Shown piece by piece: positions 14,921-20,413 of a stretch of DNA of 20,413 nucleotides. Each line of letters begins with the position of its first letter. Position 1 is the stretch's first letter. The notes beneath the pieces were generated by a model. That model did not search any database. It was not told the origin of the DNA and saw only the letters and a program-made list of their open reading frames with translations. Position numbers and translations under genes: made by a program. This DNA is from Caryophanales bacterium UBA5455 (lineage in GTDB: Bacteria > Bacillota_I > Bacilli_A > RFN20 > CAG-826): NCBI GenBank assembly GCA_002427365.1, contig DIQT01000003.1, forward strand, positions 42,206 to 62,618, in the 5' to 3' direction.

Positions 14921-14951
14921 TTGGTACAAAATTTGATTCCCAACGTACCAA
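14921..14951 (-). repeat. Inverted repeat just after the 222-residue lipoprotein gene
   Basis: TTGGTAC and GTACCAA, exact complements seven bases long with a 17-base loop, directly after the stop codon at 14953. No T-run follows, so it is at best a weak terminator or an mRNA 3' end protector. Confidence 0.4.
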
Positions 14952-14952
14952 T

Positions 14953-15621
14953 TTAAGAATTGATTTTACTTTTAGTCAAATCATCAATGTTTGCAAAGGC
15001 TAAATCTTTTTTACTGATTTGATATGTATAGAATCCGTCTTCTGAATAATTTTGATTTATATCAGCTTCATACAAATCTATGGTTTTATCGTCGTCAATT
15101 ACAAACGTATAATCTTTAAACGCTTCTAGTTCTAAACCATCGATTGTGTAATATTGTTTATGGCTAATGTTGAAAACGCCAACATAAGTTCGATGAATTC
15201 CGCTTCCTGAGGAACCAATGAAATAAAACCATTGCCCCAAATTTCCACTTCTTATAATGAATTCAGTTAGTCCATAACCACCAAAAGAACCACCCAATGG
15301 ATAATAGTCATTATCATAATGTAAGAGGCTCATCCCATCAAATCCTCCATTGTCACAATAAGAAAATTTTAAAACTTCTACTGTCTTAAAATTTGTCTTT
15401 ATTTTTTTGACGTGATTCAATAAATCGGGCTGATTGGATTTTAAAATTTGATAATTTGGATATAATTCATCGTTTCTTAAAAAATAGGCGTCTAAAGATT
15501 CTTTATCAACTTCTTCGTCCAAATAAACAATTTCATATCTTTCGGAAATGCCCTTATTTCCTTCAAAACACGAAACCAATAATAGAGGGAACATAAATAA
15601 AACTAAGAACTTACTTCTCAT
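14953..15621 (-). CDS. Hypothetical lipoprotein (222 residues)
   Basis: An exported, lipid-anchored protein of unknown function. The signal is short: RSK at 2-4, a hydrophobic core, and the lipobox LLVSC with the anchor cysteine at 18. The mature part is acidic and rich in tyrosine and glycine, with a stretch GGSFGGYGLTEFIIRSGNLG near 108-127 and a likely beta-rich body. There is no enzyme motif that I recognise. It lies five bases after the stop of a second lipoprotein gene, in the same direction and with only a weak ribosome site, so it is coupled to that gene, and the two products may act together. The base composition looks more AT-rich than in the neighbouring core genes. Confidence 0.75.
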   Translation of the reverse strand: MRSKFLVLFMFPLLLVSCFEGNKGISERYEIVYLDEEVDKESLDAYFLRNDELYPNYQILKSNQPDLLNHVKKIKTNFKTVEVLKFSYCDNGGFDGMSLLHYDNDYYPLGGSFGGYGLTEFIIRSGNLGQWFYFIGSSGSGIHRTYVGVFNISHKQYYTIDGLELEAFKDYTFVIDDDKTIDLYEADINQNYSEDGFYTYQISKKDLAFANIDDLTKSKINS

Positions 15622-15626
15622 AAATG

Positions 15627-17099
15627 CTATACCGCCACATGAACAACATCGCTATTCAAACCACAAGAGAGCATATAAGCATATGTTTCGTCTTCAAAAT
15701 ATCCTTGAAGTGTATCACCAGTCATGATGATACTTATATTTAAATCATTAACTTTATATTGATAATAATGTTCTGGATAAACATCCTTCAACAAGTAATA
15801 AGGTTTGTGTAGACACATATTTATTGTTTTGTTGGTCAATTCGGAAATTGTCACCAAATCTTTAGCGACAGCTTGAAAATAAATAAATCCAAGCGCATTT
15901 GTCGGTCTCGTACAATCAGGATCAACAACGCCATAACCAACTTCGAAATTTGGAATCGTTGTTCTTGGCGTGCCTTCTTTTATGAGGTTTATATCGTTAT
16001 AGGCCATTTTTGCCGACCTATCGCCGATATCTCCCCAAGCCATATCCATTTCTGTCGGATAATAGATCGAGTCTGTTAAATAATTAACATAATTAGCATC
16101 ATATTGTTCATCGAAAGAATGCGTATAGGTATATTGATTCCAATATGATGAACCGCCATAACTTCCATTAGGATCTCTGCCTGGAAACGGAGATGTAAAC
16201 TCATGATATCTTATAGAATCAATCATTTCTTTAAATGGGGAATAATCCCCTTCTAAATCATTTAACGATGGTAGTTCAGCATTAGAGAAATCATAATCGG
16301 TAGAACTAATGTCAATAACATATGTTTTATTGTGATAAGTGATTTTAAGTTGTTCATCATCAAATTTTTCCATTGGATATAAACCATAACTTATGGTCAT
16401 GGAATAATCGTTACTAGATGAATATATAAGGTCAATCTTATTTGTATATTCAAGCGTTACAAGATTTAAATTGTCTTCGCCAACAACCCACTCTTTATCA
16501 GGAATATGGATATGTATGTACCAGTGGTCAAATAATTGGGCCTCAATTTTATTGCCGCTTGTTTCTTTAAAATACAGATTGCTGTGTTCATTCGAATTTC
16601 TAGTGTTAACACATTGAATAACGAATTCTTTATTCTTGACTTGCTCTTGTTTATATTCGTCTAATCGCTTAGCTAAATCTTCGTTTTTTGCATTGCCGTA
16701 AAATGCATGCGCGATACCATTTGGATAAACAACTGTCCCATCGACATGACTATAGACATAATATTTAATCTCGTAAGAATCACCACTATTAAGTTCAAAA
16801 ATAACGTTATAAATCCAAAGACAATCGTTTATATCGGTTTTATAATTGACCCTATTTTCTTTTTTCACATATTCAATTGAAAAGTCATCATAGACTTTCT
16901 GAACGAATTCGGTTTGATAAAAATAATAGTAATATTTCCCACTTGGTTTAATGTCATTATCATAATAATCAATGCTTATTGCCTTTACATCATTCGCATC
17001 AAAATCCCTAGATATTGTTAAAGGATAATTGCCACCACAACTAGATAAGGAAGGTAAAAACAATAAAAGTGAAGCAAACAACAATTTTTGAAGTTTCAT
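15627..17099 (-). CDS. Hypothetical lipoprotein (490 residues), tyrosine-rich
   Basis: A large exported lipoprotein of unknown function. The signal peptide is clear, with a lysine start (KLQK), a hydrophobic core and the lipobox SLSSC giving an anchor cysteine at 21. The mature protein is rich in tyrosine, asparagine and aspartate and looks beta-rich and extracellular; examples are the run YYYYFYQTEF at 57-66 and PGRDPNGSYGGSSYWNQY at about 305-322. No catalytic motif or known repeat could be seen. The ribosome site TAGGAGGGAA is among the best in the window. An extended -10 promoter lies about 125 bp upstream. It is the first gene of a two-lipoprotein unit flanked by insertion-sequence remains, so it may have been acquired. 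A sugar- or host-surface-binding role is possible but unproven. Confidence 0.78.
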   Translation of the reverse strand: MKLQKLLFASLLLFLPSLSSCGGNYPLTISRDFDANDVKAISIDYYDNDIKPSGKYYYYFYQTEFVQKVYDDFSIEYVKKENRVNYKTDINDCLWIYNVIFELNSGDSYEIKYYVYSHVDGTVVYPNGIAHAFYGNAKNEDLAKRLDEYKQEQVKNKEFVIQCVNTRNSNEHSNLYFKETSGNKIEAQLFDHWYIHIHIPDKEWVVGEDNLNLVTLEYTNKIDLIYSSSNDYSMTISYGLYPMEKFDDEQLKITYHNKTYVIDISSTDYDFSNAELPSLNDLEGDYSPFKEMIDSIRYHEFTSPFPGRDPNGSYGGSSYWNQYTYTHSFDEQYDANYVNYLTDSIYYPTEMDMAWGDIGDRSAKMAYNDINLIKEGTPRTTIPNFEVGYGVVDPDCTRPTNALGFIYFQAVAKDLVTISELTNKTINMCLHKPYYLLKDVYPEHYYQYKVNDLNISIIMTGDTLQGYFEDETYAYMLSCGLNSDVVHVAV

Positions 17100-17222
17100 T
17101 TAGTTCCCTCCTATAAATAAGACATTTATCCTAGTAGTTTTTTTCAAAGTTTTTAATTTTAGTGATTCAATTGCCTTCAAATATATGCAAAAAGACAAAC
17201 GAGTAATACTAATCCTGTCCTA

Positions 17223-17231
17223 ATTATATCA
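17223..17231 (-). promoter_or_regulatory. Extended -10 promoter of the lipoprotein pair
   Basis: TGATATAAT: a perfect TATAAT with the TGn extension, which compensates for the absence of any -35 box at the proper distance. The expected start is near 17216, leaving a leader of about 117 bases in which I see no known regulatory RNA. The gap from 17100 to 17442 otherwise contains the palindrome at 17295. Confidence 0.55.
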
Positions 17232-17294
17232 TGGCTATTAGTTGTTTTCTTCTAATATTTTTGAAGAAAAACTGGCTGCCACACCAATTTCCTT

Positions 17295-17311
17295 TTACTA
17301 CAATGTAGTAA
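17295..17311. repeat. Perfect 17-bp odd palindrome
   Basis: TTACTACAATGTAGTAA: eight-base arms around a single A. It lies about 70 bp upstream of the lipoprotein promoter and 130 bp before the IS3 transposase. It could be an operator, or part of the left end of the IS3 element; no terminal match at the right end was found. Confidence 0.45.
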
Positions 17312-17442
17312 CCATTTTTTGTTTTCGAGGACATTGATGTCTTGCATTTTAACTTGTTTTAAATGGTAATGCTTAAAATAAAAAAATATTTTAAAGGATT
17401 TTAACATATTTTGATATTTTTTATAAAAAAGAGGAAAATGAC

Positions 17443-17948
17443 ATGAGCAAAAATATAACATACATATTAAGAAAAAAGTAATAGCGGACTATAACAACGG
17501 CATGTTGATAAAAGAAATAGTTTCAAAATATGGTTTACCACGTTCGACCATTACCGATTGGGTTTATAAAAACAAGGATATAGTGGATATGCATAACCAT
17601 AAATATACAAAATCTAAAATCGACAAATATGAAGAAGAGCTTCGTAAAAAGGAAACAATCATTACAATATATGAAAAACTTTTTTCTAATCATGATGTGC
17701 CATTGAAATGTCGACTTTACGTAGCAGAAATTCTTTATAAGGAAAAGTTTAATGTTTATCTAATTTGTAATGTTTTACATGTTGATAAATCAAAATTCTA
17801 TAGATATCTAAAAAGGAAAAATACAAAGGTGTGGTTTGAAAAAGAAACCGAATTATTAACACCCCTAATCATAGAAATTTTCACATTGAGCAAAGGGCGA
17901 TTTGGGCCTCAAAAAAATAAGGATCAAATTAGAAGAAAAAGGCTTTAG
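17443..17948 (+). pseudogene. IS3 transposase, fragment 1: helix-turn-helix and OrfB N-terminus
   Basis: The start ATG at 17443 (MSKNITYI) has the ribosome site GAGG, but its frame stops after 12 codons at TAA, just beyond AAAAAAG (17472-17478). Moving back one base there enters the frame KKVIADYNNGMLIKEIVSKY, then GLPRSTITDWVY, a textbook OrfA helix-turn-helix, followed by a charged coiled coil (KIDKYEEELRKKETIITIYE). After that comes OrfB-like sequence (VAEILYKEKFNVYLI, then LHVDKSKFYRYLKRK). The frame leaves the family pattern at RFGPQ, at the A7 run 17911-17917, and reaches TAG at 17948. The uninterrupted frame after the slip opens with an ATG only at 17502. Confidence 0.8.
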
Positions 17949-18324
17949 AGTCTCACAAAAGAAAATATCATCAATAATGAAAACAAATAAATTGGTAATA
18001 AATAGGATAAGAACGAAACTTGTTTATCCCAAAAAGAATAAAGACTATACAATACGTAACGAATTAAAACAAAACTTTAACCCTGACAAGCCAAATGTCG
18101 TTTGGGCTAGCGATGTTACATATATTAAGGTTAATGATATTGATTGTTATCTCTGCGTAATCATGGATTTGTTTTCTAGAAAAGCAGTCGGCTATATGGT
18201 CTCCACCACTAATACCGATTCACTAACGACTAGAACTTTTAATAAAGCATATTTTGAAAGAGGAGAACCACAGGGATTAATGTTTCATAGTGATAGAGGT
18301 TCAAACTACACTTCCAAAAAATGA
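17902..18324 (+). pseudogene. IS3 transposase, fragment 2: first two catalytic aspartates
   Basis: Continues fragment 1 in the next frame, joining at the A7 run 17911-17917: KKIRIKLEEKGFRVSQKK is the OrfB stretch that should follow RFG. The rve-type DDE core begins at about residue 61 (counted from the TTG at 17902). The first catalytic aspartate is D71 in VVWASDVTYIKV and the second is D131 in MFHSDRGSNYTS. It ends at TGA directly after the A6 run 18316-18321. It has no start codon with a ribosome site of its own, so it is a broken piece and not an independent gene. Confidence 0.82.
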
Positions 18325-18758
18325 AAAAATTATTAAAGGCTTGCGGGGTTAAGCAATCGGTATCCAATACAGGAAACCCATACGATAATGCAGTAATTGA
18401 ATCATTTTTTGCAACATTCAAAAAGGAATTAATAAATCTAAAATCCTATGATACAGTTGCTCAGCTTAAGATTGATGTCGATGAATATATGGATTATTAC
18501 AATCACTATCGTCCACACAGAACTTTAGGCAATAAAACACCCTCTCAATTTGAGGATGAATATCATGAACGATTGAATGTAACCGTAAATGTTTTACAGG
18601 TATTAAAAACTCGAACTATCGAACGTCCGAGTTATTTTTCTAAATTCCAAGGCATTAAAGCATCTATTTCTTCATCTGTTGAATTTGGCTTTATCTTATT
18701 TAAAAGCATCTCGGTGAATTCACCAGGATTATATCCATTTGCCCTTGCGGTTTGCTGA
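18321..18758 (+). pseudogene. IS3 transposase, fragment 3: catalytic glutamate and C-terminus
   Basis: Continues the DDE core one frame back from fragment 2 after the A6 run. The catalytic glutamate is E27 in NAVIESFFATFKKEL. If the A run is restored to seven, exactly 35 residues separate it from the second aspartate, the DD(35)E spacing of the IS3 family. YYNHYRPHRTLGNKTPSQFE at 55-74 is the usual OrfB tail. The family-like part should end near codon 100; the frame then runs on past 18632 into the opposite strand of the IS66 gene, so the last 40 or so codons are not genuine transposase. Confidence 0.8.
18604..18640. terminator. Hairpin at the IS3/IS66 junction, likely IS66 terminator
   Basis: AACTCG (18608-18613) pairs with CGAGTT (18628-18633) around a 14-base loop. 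On the minus strand five T in total close and follow the stem, and the IS66 stop codon (18632-18634) overlaps the first arm; on the plus strand TTATTTTT follows. It may stop transcripts from both converging transposase genes. Confidence 0.5.
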
Positions 18759-20104
18759 ATTGAAAAATATATCGCAGAACTATCAGCCCCATTTTTAGTA
18801 AAAGAAAATAAGAAGTTCTTTCTTGCAATAACAAAAGGCTTAACTGCTCGTTCAGAAATATTATTAGTCATTTCAATATGACCATCTTTTAAATAATTAG
18901 TAAAGCCATTCCATCTTTTAAGCATATAATCTCTTGCCTTACCTAAAGGAGAAGAAGGAGAAGCATCAATGTTATCTAAATAATTCTTGATAGAAGCCAG
19001 TTTGTCTAAATAATCAGGACTATTTCGCTTATTTTTAATCTCGCTTGGAGATATTAAATCGTCTCTCCATTTCTTTTCTAAATGAAGAAGTTCATCGATC
19101 ATATCAACCATTCTTTGCGATTTAGATACAGCTTTTTGCTTATTATCTAATCCTTTAATAATATCCATGAAATTTCTTCTAGCGTGTACCCAACAATAGC
19201 AGTTAATAACACCTGGTACTTTAGCGTATCCTGGATAAGCGTCAGTTAATAAATAACCTTTGTAATCTTTTAAGAAATTGATCGCGTTAGTAGCTTTTCT
19301 ATCTAAAGCAGCTTCATAAACATATATTGGATTATCGTAGAAACTAGTGAGATAAACCCATACATATCCCGTTTTCTTTTCTTTAACTAATTTTTGTGTT
19401 GTCTCATCAGCGCATATCACATGAGCGTAATTGTTGATGAGATGATATTTTAATCTTTGATAATATTTTTCTAATATTTCCGTAGCTCTTAATTGATAAT
19501 TACATAAATCTTGTCTCGATAATTTAATACCTTCGTTATAGTAATATTCAGCTTGTCTATAATAAGGAACACCTAATAAAAACTTATCTTTCATGATTTG
19601 GGAAACAAAGCTTGGAGTGCATATTGAATGAGGGAATGGATCATCTTTAATTACTTGATATATCTTCCCATCATTAGAGACATATTTTTTAGAGATGATT
19701 TTGGTAATTTTATATTTGCCTGGAATCCAACTAATCTTATAAGAAACATCTTCCCCAATATATTTATTAGAGGACTCATCTACTTGTTCTGGTTTTAAAT
19801 ATATCGTTTCATCAACGTGAGATTCTAAATAAGCATAGTCAAAGTTTTTAGAGCCAACTTTTCTACCTTTTTTATTAGAACTATTATCTTCTTTTTCTTT
19901 TGTTTCTTCTGCTTCGTTAAAAATGTTTTTCCTTATTTCACTTTTTCTAGCAAACATCTTCGCGCGAGAAACATTTTTCTTTTCAATTACTTCTTCTAGT
20001 TTTTTAAGTGCTTCATCTCTTTCTTTTCTTGTTTGATAAAGTTCAGCATCTCTATTCTCTAATAAAGCAATAAGTTCTTCTTTACTTAATTTAGAATAAT
20101 CCAT
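18632..20104 (-). CDS. IS66-family transposase (TnpC)
   Basis: Full-length 490-residue DDE transposase. Residues 6-43 form the N-terminal coiled coil (LSKEELIALLENRDAELY and on), then a basic linker (KKGRKVGSKN). The DDE_Tnp_IS66 core carries D233 in VICADETTQK, D288 in LLTDAYPGY, the family motif CWVHARRNF at 304-312, and E418 in NNISERAVKPF. The C-terminus ends in the typical LMPW. The cysteines of the zinc finger usually found before the core are absent here. No tnpA or tnpB accompanies it, as in the single-gene ISBst12-like group. The start ATG has no ribosome site and sits about seven bases after a TATAAT (20111-20116), suggesting leaderless translation; a later start is possible. The frame is intact, so the element may be active. 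Confidence 0.92.
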   Translation of the reverse strand: MDYSKLSKEELIALLENRDAELYQTRKERDEALKKLEEVIEKKNVSRAKMFARKSEIRKNIFNEAEETKEKEDNSSNKKGRKVGSKNFDYAYLESHVDETIYLKPEQVDESSNKYIGEDVSYKISWIPGKYKITKIISKKYVSNDGKIYQVIKDDPFPHSICTPSFVSQIMKDKFLLGVPYYRQAEYYYNEGIKLSRQDLCNYQLRATEILEKYYQRLKYHLINNYAHVICADETTQKLVKEKKTGYVWVYLTSFYDNPIYVYEAALDRKATNAINFLKDYKGYLLTDAYPGYAKVPGVINCYCWVHARRNFMDIIKGLDNKQKAVSKSQRMVDMIDELLHLEKKWRDDLISPSEIKNKRNSPDYLDKLASIKNYLDNIDASPSSPLGKARDYMLKRWNGFTNYLKDGHIEMTNNISERAVKPFVIARKNFLFSFTKNGADSSAIYFSIQQTARANGYNPGEFTEMLLNKIKPNSTDEEIDALMPWNLEK

Positions 20105-20110
20105 ATAGTG

Positions 20111-20144
20111 ATTATATATAATTAAGTTTACAAAGTAAACTTAA
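20111..20144 (-). promoter_or_regulatory. IS66 upstream palindrome and -10 box
   Basis: Arms TTAAGTTTAC (20122-20131) and GTAAACTTAA (20135-20144) are perfect complements around AAA, and TATAAT lies just after it at 20111-20116 in the tnpC direction. The palindrome occupies the -35 position, so it may be a transposase or host repressor site, or the tip of the element. No matching sequence was found at the other end. Confidence 0.5.
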
Positions 20145-20273
20145 AATTAATATTTGATAAAAGAAAAACTTAAAGTGACAAGCAATTTTAATTATATGAT
20201 AAATAGTTGCAATATTTAGCAAAATACTTTTAAATAAAATTAGATGTTTCTTTTGCAAAGAAAGGAGCAAAGT

Positions 20274-20413
20274 ATGCAAAAGAAAAAGGACAGTCGTAAG
20301 CACTTTACCTTCCGACAGAGGTTATATATTGAAGTTGGATTAATACGGGGTACTTCCATCCAAGAGATGGCAAATCATTTACGCTTTTCCCGTCAAAGTA
20401 TTTATCGTGAAAT
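20274..20413 (+). CDS. IS30-family transposase, N-terminal part
   Basis: The first 46 codons of a transposase cut by the right edge of the window. The sequence reads MQKKKDSRKHFTFRQRLYIE, then VGLIRGTSIQEMANHL and RFSRQSIYREI. This is the N-terminal helix-turn-helix of IS30 transposases (HTH_38), in which L-x-x-R-x-x-I-E and S-x-x-S-I-Y-R-E-I are the landmarks. The ribosome site AAAGGAG is eight bases upstream. A weak promoter (TTGCAA at 20207-20212, 18 bp, TAAATA) may lie before it. The catalytic DDE core is beyond the window, so intactness cannot be judged. It points away from the IS66 gene, 169 bp apart. Confidence 0.8.
   Translation, partial: MQKKKDSRKHFTFRQRLYIEVGLIRGTSIQEMANHLRFSRQSIYRE

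Larger units (their letters stand above)
17431..18633 (+). mobile_element. IS3-family (IS150-like) element, decayed
   Basis: Contains a complete IS3-type transposase in three frames with all parts in order: helix-turn-helix, coiled coil, OrfB N-terminus and the DDE core. The bounds given are those of the recognisable coding part, from the ribosome site GAGG at 17431 to the junction with the IS66 gene; terminal inverted repeats and target duplications could not be identified. OrfA and OrfB appear joined in one frame rather than separated by the usual frameshift signal. The right end seems to have been lost to the IS66 element. Confidence 0.75.

Noticed and set aside
17252..17461. Open frame of 69 codons on the minus strand before the IS3 gene
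   Set aside because: It overlaps the IS3 start, lies in AT-rich gene-free DNA, has no ribosome site and low-complexity content rich in K, F and Y.
17472..17478. Programmed -1 frameshift as the normal IS3 orfA/orfB signal
   Set aside because: The heptamer lies after only about ten codons, far ahead of the usual orfA/orfB border, and two further breaks follow that need different shifts. It is kept as a finding but not called a working recoding site.
20112..20303. Open frame of 63 codons on the minus strand between IS66 and IS30
   Set aside because: It is antisense to the IS30 start and its ribosome site, and its sequence is leucine-rich low complexity with no start signal.

Overview
The window is AT-rich and reads like the chromosome of a low-GC Bacillota, probably a Mollicutes-related or Erysipelotrichales-type Bacilli lineage. 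The signs are strong GGAGG-type ribosome sites, lipobox lipoproteins, short hairpin-plus-T terminators, CdaA, GlmM and a DegV protein. TGA is used as a stop (for example at the end of the NUDIX gene), so the recoded mycoplasma code does not apply. The exact taxon cannot be fixed from sequence reading alone. All host genes lie on the minus strand; only two mobile-element genes are on the plus strand.

Positions 1-7966 hold a maltose/maltodextrin locus, read right to left: a NUDIX hydrolase, a GH13 alpha-glucosidase, a small PucR/CdaR-type helix-turn-helix regulator, an enlarged MalK-type ATPase, a MalE-type lipoprotein, MalF, and the first codons of MalG. The first three genes are tightly packed. 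malK has its own promoter, with a 13-bp GTGCAC palindrome over the -35 region, and ends at a terminator. malE-malF-malG has its own promoter, a long structured leader, and a hairpin between malE and malF. The likely logic is uptake of maltodextrin by MalEFG-K, cleavage to glucose by the GH13 enzyme, and control by the PucR-like protein in place of the usual LacI-type MalR.

Positions 8012-14455 hold housekeeping and envelope genes. They are a four-helix membrane protein, glmM (cell-wall amino sugar), cdaA (c-di-AMP synthesis) without the cdaR gene normally between them, a YutG/PgpA-like protein, a Sir2 deacetylase, two small membrane proteins and a DegV fatty-acid-binding protein. Most transcription units end in clear intrinsic terminators.

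Positions 14456-20413 are accessory. They hold the stump of an insertion sequence, a tandem 17-bp repeat in gene-free DNA, two unrecognised lipoprotein genes, an IS3-type transposase broken in three places (each at a run of A), a full-length IS66-type transposase lying tail to tail against the IS3 element, and the start of an IS30-type transposase cut by the window edge. I saw no rRNA, tRNA, CRISPR array or replication origin. I saw no clear defence or other novel system; the most interesting signals are the non-standard regulation of the maltose locus and the poly-A frame breaks in the IS3 transposase.
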